Positions 17,429 through 25,072 of a stretch of DNA of 56,353 nucleotides are shown here, in pieces. The notes beneath the pieces are model-generated. The model saw only the letters and a program-made list of their open reading frames with translations. It was not told where the DNA came from and searched no databases. Where the stretch lies: assembly GCA_023623185.1 (NCBI GenBank), contig JAMNXV010000013.1, positions 1 through 56,353 on the forward strand, given 5' to 3'. The stretch's first letter is position 1; every line of letters begins with the position of its first letter. The translations under genes were made by a program, and so were the position numbers. This stretch comes from Bacillota bacterium (GTDB lineage: Bacteria; Bacillota; Sulfobacillia; Symbiobacteriales; Symbiobacteriaceae).

Positions 17429-18544
17429 ATGGCGATTACCCGTGAGCAGGTACTGGATGCGTTGAAGGTCGTCAACGACCCCGAACTGCACAAGTCCATT
17501 GTCGAACTCGACATGGTGAAGGATATTGAGATTGACGGCGGCCATGTGACCGTGACCATCAATCTCACGGTGCCGGGGTGCCCCCTGAAGCACCGGTTTG
17601 AACAGGACGTCGCGGCCGCCCTGAAGGACGTGCCGGGCGTGGAGCGGGTGACCACCCGCTTCGGCGCCATGACCGACGCGGAGCGGGCCGCCGTCGCCGC
17701 GAAGGTGCGGGGCAGCAGTGCGCCCCACGCCGACGCGCGGCAGTCCACCATGGCCCTGGCGACGCGCACCACCATCATCGGCATCGCTTCGGGCAAGGGT
17801 GGTGTCGGCAAGTCCACCACCACCGTCAACCTGGCGGTCGCCCTGAAGAAGCTGGGCTACAGCGTGGGCATCATCGACGCGGACATCTACGGCTTCTCGA
17901 TTCCGCGCATGATGGGCAACATGTCCCGCCCGCAGGCGCTGGATGATCAGATGCTGCTGCCCGTCTGGGCGCACGACATCCCGTTCATCTCGGCCGGCAG
18001 CCTGGTGAACGAGGACCAGGCCATCATTTGGCGCGGCCCGATGCTGGGCAAGATGGTCGAGCAGTTCCTGCTGAACGTTCAGTGGGGCAAGCTTGACTAC
18101 CTGCTGATCGACCTGCCGCCCGGCACCGGCGACGTGGCGCTGTCGGTGTCGCAGATGCTGCCTGGCACCGACCTCGTGCTGGTGACCACGCCGCAGGCCG
18201 CGGCCTCGCAGGTGGCCGCGCGGGTCGGCTCCATGGCGGAGCGCACCAAGCAGCGCATCGTCGGCGTCATCGAGAACATGGCCTACTTCCTCTGCGACCA
18301 GTGCGACAAGAAGCACTTCATCTTCGGCAAGGGCGGCGGCCAGGCCCTCGCGGCCAGCCTCGGCTGCGAGGTGCTGAGCGAGATTCCGCTCACGGCAGAC
18401 GTCCGCCTGGGTTCCGACGTCGGCGATCCCATCGTCGTCGACAAGGAGAACCATCCGGCCGCGCAGGCCTACCTGGAGGCGGCCCGCAAGCTGGCGCAGC
18501 TGGCGCCGCCCAAGGTGTGGAGCGACGAACTCAGGGTGCTCTAA
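17429..18544 (+). CDS. mrp: Mrp/ApbC-type iron-sulfur cluster carrier ATPase
   Basis: A 371-aa P-loop NTPase thought to bind and hand over Fe-S clusters. Residues 1-80 are an N-terminal DUF59/MIP18-like domain (LDALKVVNDPELHKSIVELD). The ATPase follows, with the deviant Walker A SGKGGVGKSTTTVNLA, then DADIYGFSIPRMMG and LIDLPPGTGDVAL. The pair CDQC near residue 291 is the cluster-binding CxxC of the family. The ATG has GGGAGGAG upstream. The gene is followed directly by a hairpin and then a block of terminator-like repeats. Confidence 0.9.
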   Translation: MAITREQVLDALKVVNDPELHKSIVELDMVKDIEIDGGHVTVTINLTVPGCPLKHRFEQDVAAALKDVPGVERVTTRFGAMTDAERAAVAAKVRGSSAPHADARQSTMALATRTTIIGIASGKGGVGKSTTTVNLAVALKKLGYSVGIIDADIYGFSIPRMMGNMSRPQALDDQMLLPVWAHDIPFISAGSLVNEDQAIIWRGPMLGKMVEQFLLNVQWGKLDYLLIDLPPGTGDVALSVSQMLPGTDLVLVTTPQAAASQVAARVGSMAERTKQRIVGVIENMAYFLCDQCDKKHFIFGKGGGQALAASLGCEVLSEIPLTADVRLGSDVGDPIVVDKENHPAAQAYLEAARKLAQLAPPKVWSDELRVL

Positions 18545-18555
18545 GGGGAAATGGG

Positions 18556-19030
18556 AGGGGGCGTTGCGCCCCCTTCTTGCGTGAGAACCAGGGAGGGGGG
18601 ATATGCCGCCCTCATGCATGAGGAGCTAGGGGGGCGTGTTGCCCCGCTCTTGCGTGGGACGCAGACGGCGGGCGTCTTGTCCCGCTCTCACGAGCAGCGA
18701 GGAAGGGAGTCGCTGCGCCCCCTCTTGCATGGGAAACAGAAGGGGGCGTTTGGCCCCGATGTTGCACGAGCAGCGAGGAAGGGAGTCCCTGCGTCCGCTC
18801 TTGCATGTGAAGCAGAAGGGGGCGTTTGGCCCCGCTGTTGCACGAGCAGCGAGGAAGGGAGTCGCTGCGCCCCCTCTTGCATGGGAAACAGAAGGGGGCG
18901 TTTGGCCCCGATGTTGCACGAGCAGCAAGGAAGGGAGTCGCTGCGCTCTCTCTTTCATGGAACCAAGAAGAAGGCGTCTTGCTCCCCTCCCACATGCGCG
19001 GGCAGGAAGGGCATATCGTGGGTCGAAGAA
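18556..19030 (+). repeat. Tandem block of ~38-bp terminator-like hairpin units
   Basis: About 12 units of 36-39 bp fill the gap between mrp and the AIM24 gene. Each starts with a GC hairpin of the type GGGGGCG-TTG-CGCCCCC, then CTCTTGCATGRGAARCAG and a purine-rich join (GAGGAAGGG). The first unit directly follows the mrp stop and looks like its terminator. Inner units alternate between two subtypes, so a ~76-bp higher-order unit has been copied at least twice almost unchanged. Several frames stay open by chance; I see no gene. Confidence 0.75.
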
Positions 19031-19070
19031 GGAAGTGTCTGACATCGAATGCACCCCGGGGGGTGAGCCC

Positions 19071-19751
19071 ATGCGCTGTGAGATCCGATACCAGCCCAGC
19101 TACTCGCTGGCGGTTGTGCATCTGGAACCGGGCGAGGAGGTTCAGGCCGAGGCTGGGGCCATGGTGGCCATGAGCAGCAACGTGGAGCTGGAGACAGAGA
19201 TGAAGGGTGGCTTCTTCGGCGCCCTGAGCCGGTCGGTGCTGGGCGGTGAGTCGTTCTTCACGTCGAAGTACCAGGCGCGGGGCGGCCCCGGTGAGTTGGC
19301 CCTCGCGCCCACCCTGCCCGGCGACATCGGCTACATCGAGCTGCAGGGCGAGACCTTCTATCTGAAGTCCGGCGCGTACCTGGCTGCAGACGCCGATCTC
19401 TCGATCGACTCGCGCTGGGGCGGCGCCCGCGGCTTCTTCGGTTCCGGTGGCCTCTTCCTGCTCCGGGTGCAGGGCACTGGCGGCCTGCTCTTCAACTCGT
19501 ACGGTGCGCTTCACGAGAGGGAGCTCGCCCCCGGAGAGCAGTACAAGGTGGACACTGGCCACGTCGTCGGCTTCAGCGACGGCCTGAGCTTCAGCGTGCG
19601 GAAGGCCGCCAGGGGCTGGTTCTCCACGGTGGCCAGCGGCGAGGGGCTGGTCTGCGAGTTCACGGGGCCTGGCAGGGTCTACCTGCAGACCCGCTCGGAG
19701 GAGGCGCTGGTCAACTGGATGGCGGCGCGCATGCCCAGTAAGAAGGACTGA
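19071..19751 (+). CDS. AIM24 family protein (TIGR00266-like)
   Basis: A 226-aa soluble protein of the AIM24/DUF124 group, which forms an all-beta fold. It begins MRCEIRYQPSYSLAVVHLEPGE, with EAGAMVAMSS, KGGFFGALSRSVLGGESFF and SGAYLAADADLSID as family blocks. The bacterial role is unknown; the name comes from a mitochondrial inner-membrane organising protein. ATG 19071 is preceded by GGGGGGTGAG. It is a single-gene unit with two hairpin terminators after it and the hairpin repeat block before it. Confidence 0.8.
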   Translation: MRCEIRYQPSYSLAVVHLEPGEEVQAEAGAMVAMSSNVELETEMKGGFFGALSRSVLGGESFFTSKYQARGGPGELALAPTLPGDIGYIELQGETFYLKSGAYLAADADLSIDSRWGGARGFFGSGGLFLLRVQGTGGLLFNSYGALHERELAPGEQYKVDTGHVVGFSDGLSFSVRKAARGWFSTVASGEGLVCEFTGPGRVYLQTRSEEALVNWMAARMPSKKD

Positions 19752-19758
19752 ACGTGAG

Positions 19759-19786
19759 GACCCCGGCGCATTCCCGCGCCGGGGTC
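19759..19786 (+). terminator. Terminator after the AIM24 gene
   Basis: The stem GACCCCGGCGC / GCGCCGGGGTC with loop ATTCCC, followed by GACTTTTG. Confidence 0.8.
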
Positions 19787-19824
19787 GACTTTTGAAAGTA
19801 CATACCTACCCCTGACTCAACCAT

Positions 19825-19856
19825 GTCCCGAGCACCGCTAAACCGGCGCTCGGGAC
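19825..19856 (+). terminator. Second hairpin at the head of repeat array 2
   Basis: The stem GTCCCGAGC / GCTCGGGAC with an inner CCG/CGG pair and loop CTAAA, followed by GTTCTTTC. There is no gene between this and the previous terminator, so it may belong to the array rather than to the AIM24 gene. Confidence 0.6.
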
Positions 19857-19875
19857 CGGTGTTCTTTCACCTGGG

Positions 19876-20620
19876 TTTCCTGCGCCAAGTCGAATACTGC
19901 CGGTGGTCAGTCCGGGGATCAACTGGGATGCCGCAGCCCCCCGGCTCACGGACGTGTTACGTCAACCTGCGAAACGTCACCTGGACCGCGCCCGGAGGCG
20001 GCTCTCTGGCGTCGGAGGCGGCCACGCAGCCCTTCAATTCCACCGCAGCCATCTCGCATCAGGCGCTTTTTGATTTTCGCCTTCACGCCCGAAGTCGAAA
20101 ACGTGCGGCTCCCAGACGGGGGAACAACGGGGCTCACGTAGCCCCCTGGCCAGAGACGCGTTACGTCAACCTGCGAGCCATCTTATGTCGCCAGGACGTC
20201 ACCTCTACCGTGCCCGGAGGCGGCCCTCTGGCGTTGGAGCCGGCCACGCAGCCGTTCGACCGCACCGCAGCCGCCCTGGGTCCGGCGCTTTTTCATGTTC
20301 GCCCTCGCGCCCGAAGTCGAAAACCTGCGGTTCCCGGACGGGGGGAACAACAGGGCTCACGCAGCCCCCTGGCCAGGGACGCGTTACGTCAACCTGCGAG
20401 CCATCTTAAGTCGCCAGGACGTCACCTAGACTGCGCCCGGCGGCGGCTCTCTGGCGTTGGAGCCGGCCACGCAGCCGTTCAACCTCACCGCAGCCATCTC
20501 GCATCAGGCGCTTTTTGATTTTCGCCTTCACGCCCGCAGTCGAAAACCTGCGGTTCCCCCTGCGCCGGCGTACGTCCGGCGTGCGCTGACGAATGCGTCC
20601 AGCATGCGCAGCGCCGCCAC
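19876..20620 (+). repeat. Tandem array 2 of the intergenic repeat family (three units plus a partial one)
   Basis: The core AAGTCGAAAAC (first copy AAGTCGAATAC) occurs at 19887, 20092, 20314 and, as CAGTCGAAAAC, at 20537. The spacings are 205, 222 and 223 bp. Each full unit has CGCTTTTTGATTTTCGCC before the core, a hairpin such as GGGGCTCACGTAGCCCC, then GCGTTACGTCAACCTGCGAGCC, TCGCCAGGACGTCACC, and a GGCTCTCTGGCGTTGGAGC block. Units two and three are nearly identical. The array ends with CCAGCATGCGCA and CAACAGACGCC, like the end of array 1. It lies between convergent genes; no gene is visible in it. Confidence 0.85.
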
Positions 20621-20645
20621 AACAGACGCCTCTGCCCCAAAACCA

Positions 20646-20673
20646 AACCCCGGCGCCTCAGGCGCCGGGGTCG
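20646..20673 (-). terminator. Terminator of the small leftward gene
   Basis: The stem CCCCGGCGCC / GGCGCCGGGG around a short loop, next to the stop codon at 20658 and partly overlapping it. On the minus strand GGTTTTGGGGC follows. Confidence 0.6.
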
Positions 20674-21008
20674 ACTCTTCGCAGCGATTCGCGATTCGGC
20701 ATTCGCCAGACCATCAGGAACGCGTCCACCTGGTCCCAGAAGGCCTCCGTTCCCATCGCGGCCTCCCGGGTGTCGTAGGAGTTGGGGCGGCCGATGCCGC
20801 CGCCACCCACGTCGATGATCTGCCCGTCCCGCAGGGCCAGGGTCAGGTACTGCACGTGGCGCGGCGTAACGGCCAGTCCCGTGCGGTCTGCCAGCCAGTT
20901 GGCAATCGTCTCGTGCGTGGCCACCAGCTCGCGGCGGCCGGCGGCCTTCCGCTCCTGGATCAGGTCGATGAACGCGTGCAGCAGCAGGGCCTCCAGGTCA
21001 TCGCGCAT
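20658..21008 (-). CDS. Hypothetical protein downstream of a histidine kinase
   Basis: A 116-aa soluble protein. The stretch ATHETIANWLADRTGLAVTP followed by RHVQYLTLALRDG looks like a helix-turn-helix or winged-helix segment, so DNA binding is possible but unproven. There is no signal peptide. It starts 18 bases after the histidine kinase stop on the same strand and is very likely the third gene of that operon, which would suit an output or accessory role in the same pathway. I do not recognise the family. Confidence 0.65.
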   Translation of the reverse strand: MRDDLEALLLHAFIDLIQERKAAGRRELVATHETIANWLADRTGLAVTPRHVQYLTLALRDGQIIDVGGGGIGRPNSYDTREAAMGTEAFWDQVDAFLMVWRMPNRESLRRVDPGA

Positions 21009-21026
21009 CGCTCACGCCCCCCAGTC

Positions 21027-23540
21027 TTACGAATCGACCTTCCAGGCCGGGAAGCTGACGATGAAGCGAGACCCCCGGCCCGGCTGGCTCTCCAGCCGCA
21101 ACTCGCCGCCGTGCTCCTCCACCATCGTCCGCACGATGGGCAGGCCCAGGCCGGTGCCGCCCACTTCTCGGACGTAGGGGTGTTCCGCCCTGTAGAACTT
21201 CTCGAAGATCCGCTTCTGGTCGGCGGGTGAGATGCCAATTCCCGTGTCCGTCACCTCGATCTCCACGCGGTCGTCGGCGGCAGAGACCGAGATGGTGACA
21301 CCGCCTTCCCGGGTGTACTTGACGGCGTTGGAGACCAGGTTGGCGATGATCTGCGTCAGCCTGTCCTGGTCCGCCCGGATCGGCGGCACATCGTCCGGCA
21401 CGTTGACCGTGAAGGAAAGCCCCTTCTGTTCCGCCTGCACCCGGAAGGTCTCCGCCACCTGCGTGACCACGCTCGCGAGCGACGTGGGAGTGAGCTGGAC
21501 GGGTATCCGGCCCGACTCGATGCGCTGGATGTCGAGCAGGTCGTTGATCAGGTTGGCCAGTCGGTTGGTGTTCCGGGAGACCACCTCCAGGAACTCCCGC
21601 TGCTGCTCCTGCAAGGGGCCGGCCGTCCCCGCCAGCACCAGGCTGAGGTAGCCCATGATGGAGGTGAGCGGCGTGCGGAGTTCGTGGGAGACCGTGTTGA
21701 CGAACTCGGACTTCAGCCGGTCCAGCTCCGCCAGTTCGGTGACGTCCTGGAAGGTGAACAGGCGGCCGACCCGGCTCTGGCCCTTGCCCACCGGCGCCGA
21801 GGACCACTGCAAGGTGTAGCCGGTGGTAAGCCGGAGCTGCCCCTCGGCCACGGCCTGCGGGTCGTGAATGAGGTCGCGCACGGTGTGGGGGAAAGGATCG
21901 CCCTCGGGCAGGACGGCGGCGATCTGCGCCAGCATCTGGTCCAGGGGCTCGTCGGCCACGGTCTCGCCGAAGAATTCCTGGAACATGGAGTTGGAGACCA
22001 GCAGGTTGCCGCCGGTGTCGCAGAGCCAGGCGCCTGCCGGCATGGTCGAGACGATGGAGAGGTAGATGTCAAGCTGCGCCGCGGCACGGTCCCGCTCTTC
22101 CTCCAGCTGGGCGTTGAGGATCTCGATCTGCGCCGCCTGCTCCTGCAGGGCCGCAAAGGCCCGCTTCACCTCCAGGTGGTTCTGGGCGGCCGCGAGCGCG
22201 ACGGAGGCCTGTCCGGCCACGGCGTGCCAGAGGGCCTCGGCCTCGGCGGCGGGCTCCGTGGGCTCAGCGAAGGCGATGACGACCACACCGATGGCCCGGC
22301 CGGTGTGGACGAGGGGAACGTAAACCTCCTGCGCCACCGGCATCTGCTGGAGCCAGACCGAGAAGCGGGTCTGCGTGTTCGGATAGCGGGCCACGACCAC
22401 CTCGCGGAGCTCGACGCAGCGGGCGACGGGCCCCGACCGGGGAATGAACTGGCCCTTCAGGTCGGGCGAAAGCCAGCGTTCGGCCACCACCTTCAGGCGG
22501 TCGGAGTACTCGTCGACCATGAGGAGCGCGCCGGCCACGCCCCCGTACAGATCCAGGTACTCGTCGAGGATCAGCTTGGAGAGCTGGTCCATTTCGATGG
22601 AGCCGACCATCTTGCTGGAGAGGCTGTGCAGCCGGCTCAGGTGGCGCTCCTTCCGCTCCAGCTCCGCGGCGTGCCGCTGGACCGACTCCTGCTGGGCGAG
22701 CAACTCCTCGTTCTGGGCGATCAGCTGCTCCTGCTGGGCCTGAAGCTGCTGCTCCTGCTCCGCCAGTGTGACCGACATCTTGGCGAAGGCGTCCGCGACC
22801 ACCTGGAGTTCGCCATCCAGGGGCGCTTCCAGCACCACGCCGCGCTCGCCCTGGGAGATCCGGTTGGCTGCATCGGCCAGGGCGGCCGTGGAGCGGGTGA
22901 CGCCCCGGGCGAACACCAGGAAGCCGCCCAGGGCCAGCGCCGCCGCCAGCGAGATCGCCAGCCACGTGATGCGCACCACCTGGTCAGAGGCCAGTCTGGC
23001 CCTGGCCACGTCCTGATCCATGCGCACCGTCTCCGCATGGATGAAGTCGTCCCGGTACTTGTTGATCCGCTCGGTGTAGCTGACGCCGTCGTTCATGAGC
23101 AGGATGCCCACCTCGGATGACCCCTGCCGCATCATCGCGATCTCCGGCTCCGCCACCTGGATGCGCCAGGTCTCAATCAACTGCTGCAGTTGGTGGACCC
23201 GGCCGACCTGTTCGGTGTCGCCCGCCACGCTCTCTTCCAGCTCCGAGAGCAGCAGGCGCAGGTCATCCATCTTGGGGCCGTACGGCTCCAGCATGGCCTC
23301 GTCGCCGGTGACCAGATAGCCCCGCAGGGCGGCCGTCAGTTCGGCGTACAGGGTGGCCACCTGCTCCGCGCGCCGCACGTTCTCCTGGGTGAGCCGGGCG
23401 CGCTCCTGGAAGTTGTTGAGCTGGGTGAAGGTGAAGGTCAGGATAAGCCCCAGCCCCACCAGCAGGGAGAGCAGGAAGAGCAGCAGGCCGAAGACGCGCA
23501 GCCGCAATCCGGTATCCCAGCGGTAAGGCGACTGGCTCAT
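21027..23540 (-). CDS. Membrane sensor histidine kinase (CHASE3-HAMP-GAF-PAS-HisKA-HATPase)
   Basis: An 837-aa sensor. Membrane segment 1 is at about residues 16-38. A CHASE3-like extracellular domain (LRGYLVTGDEAMLEPYG) runs to about 185, followed by membrane segment 2, a HAMP linker and a long Gln/Glu coiled coil (LAEQEQQLQAQQEQL). Then come a GAF domain, another coil, a PAS domain (ICDTG-like, SNSMFQEFF) and the kinase core. The phospho-acceptor His is in FVNTVSHELRTPLTS; the ATP-binding boxes include NLVSNAVKYT, DTGIGI and GTGLGLPIV. ATG 23540 has AAGGAGG 7 bases upstream and overlaps the response regulator stop (ATGA). The signal is unknown. Confidence 0.88.
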   Translation of the reverse strand: MSQSPYRWDTGLRLRVFGLLLFLLSLLVGLGLILTFTFTQLNNFQERARLTQENVRRAEQVATLYAELTAALRGYLVTGDEAMLEPYGPKMDDLRLLLSELEESVAGDTEQVGRVHQLQQLIETWRIQVAEPEIAMMRQGSSEVGILLMNDGVSYTERINKYRDDFIHAETVRMDQDVARARLASDQVVRITWLAISLAAALALGGFLVFARGVTRSTAALADAANRISQGERGVVLEAPLDGELQVVADAFAKMSVTLAEQEQQLQAQQEQLIAQNEELLAQQESVQRHAAELERKERHLSRLHSLSSKMVGSIEMDQLSKLILDEYLDLYGGVAGALLMVDEYSDRLKVVAERWLSPDLKGQFIPRSGPVARCVELREVVVARYPNTQTRFSVWLQQMPVAQEVYVPLVHTGRAIGVVVIAFAEPTEPAAEAEALWHAVAGQASVALAAAQNHLEVKRAFAALQEQAAQIEILNAQLEEERDRAAAQLDIYLSIVSTMPAGAWLCDTGGNLLVSNSMFQEFFGETVADEPLDQMLAQIAAVLPEGDPFPHTVRDLIHDPQAVAEGQLRLTTGYTLQWSSAPVGKGQSRVGRLFTFQDVTELAELDRLKSEFVNTVSHELRTPLTSIMGYLSLVLAGTAGPLQEQQREFLEVVSRNTNRLANLINDLLDIQRIESGRIPVQLTPTSLASVVTQVAETFRVQAEQKGLSFTVNVPDDVPPIRADQDRLTQIIANLVSNAVKYTREGGVTISVSAADDRVEIEVTDTGIGISPADQKRIFEKFYRAEHPYVREVGGTGLGLPIVRTMVEEHGGELRLESQPGRGSRFIVSFPAWKVDS

Positions 23541-23899
23541 CCGACCGCCTCCTTGACCGTGCGGATCAGGTGATCCAACTCGAAGGGCTTGACCAGGTAG
23601 GCCGCGGCGCCGGCCGCGATCCCGGCCTGCACGTCGGCCTGCTGGGCCCGGGCGGTCATGAGCACGACGGGGATGCCGCGCGTGGCCGGGTCGCCCTTCA
23701 GGGCCGTGAGGCACTCCAGACCGTCCATCCCTGGCATCATCCAGTCAAGAAGAATAAGGTCGGGCGACGTCTCCCGGGCGCGGGCCAGGGCCTCTGAGCC
23801 GTCGTGCGCCAGGGTCACTTCATAGCCGCTGTGCTTCAGCTGGAAGGCGACCAGTCGTGCGATGTCAAGGTCGTCGTCCGCGACCAGAATGCGTGCCAT
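23537..23899 (-). CDS. Single-domain response regulator (CheY-like)
   Basis: A 120-aa receiver domain with nothing after it. The acidic pair is in ILVADDDLD, the phospho-acceptor Asp in LILLDWMMPGMDG, the Thr in VVLMTARAQ and the Lys in YLVKPFE. With no output domain it must act by protein contact, either passing phosphate on or sitting upstream of its kinase. The start at 23899 (MARILVADDD) has GAGGGAT upstream. It is the first gene of an operon with the histidine kinase, by a 4-base overlap, and with the small gene at 20658. Confidence 0.88.
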   Translation of the reverse strand: MARILVADDDLDIARLVAFQLKHSGYEVTLAHDGSEALARARETSPDLILLDWMMPGMDGLECLTALKGDPATRGIPVVLMTARAQQADVQAGIAAGAAAYLVKPFELDHLIRTVKEAVG

Positions 23900-24070
23900 G
23901 CCTCTATCCCTCCATCTCAGGCGAGCGGGAGGCCCCTGAATGGCATACAGGGACCATGTCTTGAGTGTACCAGTATCCAAGGCATTTGTGTGGATATGTT
24001 TTGATCTACGGTCCGGACCTGATAGACCGTCACCGCACGAAAGGTCCGGCGCGGCATATACATAGGCGAA

Positions 24071-24102
24071 GCGGGCTGTAGGGGGAAAACCCTACAGCCC
24101 GC
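24071..24102 (-). terminator. Terminator after tRNA-Leu
   Basis: A perfect 13-bp stem, GCGGGCTGTAGGG / CCCTACAGCCCGC, just beyond the 3' end of the tRNA on the minus strand. Confidence 0.75.
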
Positions 24103-24110
24103 CTGCAAGC

Positions 24111-24197
24111 TGGTGCCGAAGGCGGGACTCGAACCCGCACGGGGGGTTACCCCACTCGATTTTGAGTCGAGCGCGTCTGCCATTCCACCACTTCGGC
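24111..24197 (-). tRNA. tRNA-Leu (anticodon CAA)
   Basis: An 87-base gene on the minus strand. The acceptor arm GCCGAAG pairs with CTTCGGC, and ACCA is encoded at the 3' end. The anticodon stem-loop is CTCGA-CTCAAAA-TCGAG with anticodon CAA, reading UUG. A long variable arm (GGGGTAACCCC-like) marks a class II tRNA, and GGTTCGAGTCC is the T arm. Confidence 0.95.
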
Positions 24198-24211
24198 TTG
24201 AGTGCTTCGTT

Positions 24212-24241
24212 ATGATAGCACATTGCGTGACTGGCTGGCAA
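24212..24241 (-). promoter_or_regulatory. Promoter of tRNA-Leu
   Basis: Read on the minus strand: TTGCCA (24241-24236), an 18-base spacer and TATCAT (24217-24212), 15 bases before the tRNA. Confidence 0.7.
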
Positions 24242-24382
24242 GAACAGACGGTTGGCGAATCGTGCCACAGAAGCCCTGCGCGCAGGGAAACGTGATGCGT
24301 TTACCGAAGTATCCTCGCAGGTGTGCACCTGTACCCTGCGGCGTTTGCAGTATAAACAGTGTGCACGTTATAGTATTGGGTT

Positions 24383-24408
24383 GGAACTTCGTGCCCCACG
24401 ACAGCGTC
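24383..24408 (+). promoter_or_regulatory. ECF-type promoter, probably autoregulatory
   Basis: GGAAC (24383-24387), a 17-base spacer and CGTC (24405-24408). This is the usual layout of ECF sigma-dependent promoters and lies about 35 bases before the ECF sigma gene. It suggests that the factor drives its own operon. Confidence 0.55.
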
Positions 24409-24445
24409 TGGAACATTGCCCCGCACAGGGGGAGGAGTGAAGTTG

Positions 24446-25072
24446 GTGTCCAAATCCCTCGACGAACTCCTGGTAGAGAGGGCCAAACGGGGGGACGTTG
24501 AGGCGTTTGAGAAGCTGATCAGCCAGCACGAGAAGACGGTGTACAATATCGCCTTCCGGCTGACCGGCAATCACGAAGACGCCTCAGATGTCGCCCAGGA
24601 AGCCTTCATTCGCGCATATAGTTCGTTGGCCGACTTCCGGGGCGACTCCTCCTTTGCCACCTGGCTGTACCGCATTGTGAACAATGCGTGTCTGGACGAA
24701 TTGCGCCGGCGCAAGCGGCAGAAGGTCACCTACCTCGACCAGACCGTCGAAATGGAAGACGGCGAGGTATCCCGGCAGATCGCAGATCCCTCGGACGGGC
24801 CCGAGCAGGCCCTGGAGCGGGTGGAACTGCGGCGTGCGGTTCAGGAGAGCATCCTGCAGCTTGACGAGGAGTACAGGGTCGTTCTGGTGATGAGGGAGCT
24901 GCTGGGGTACTCATACAATGAAATCGCAGAGGCGCTTGACCTCAACCTGGGTACGGTGAAGTCCCGGCTCAGCCGGGCGCGGGGCGCCCTCAAAGAAAAG
25001 TTCATGAGCCTGGAACTTTTGTCGCCGAAAGTCGTCTACAGCCCTAGGAGGGGAAAAGCCCATGAACTGTGA
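24446..25072 (+). CDS. ECF (sigma-70 group 4) RNA polymerase sigma factor
   Basis: A 208-aa sigma factor with region 2 (EAFEKLISQHEKTVYNIAFR, then DASDVAQEAFIRAY and FRGDSSFATWLYRIVNNAC) and region 4 (YRVVLVMRELLGYSYNEIAE, then LNLGTVKSRLSRARG). It is nearest in style to SigW/RpoE. Three starts are in frame after GGGGGAGGAG: GTG 24437, TTG 24443 and GTG 24446. The last two have suitable spacing. It overlaps the anti-sigma gene by 11 bases, so the two are translationally coupled. A matching ECF promoter lies upstream. Confidence 0.88.
   Translation: MSKSLDELLVERAKRGDVEAFEKLISQHEKTVYNIAFRLTGNHEDASDVAQEAFIRAYSSLADFRGDSSFATWLYRIVNNACLDELRRRKRQKVTYLDQTVEMEDGEVSRQIADPSDGPEQALERVELRRAVQESILQLDEEYRVVLVMRELLGYSYNEIAEALDLNLGTVKSRLSRARGALKEKFMSLELLSPKVVYSPRRGKAHEL

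Noticed and set aside
18551-19042. Open frames across the 38-bp hairpin units
   Set aside because: Both strands stay open only because the unit recurs; the translated sequence is a repeat without a ribosome binding site.
19876-20620. Integron attC sites
   Set aside because: GTTAYGTMAAC does not fit the GTTRRRY / RYYYAAC core pair, and no gene cassettes or integrase are present.
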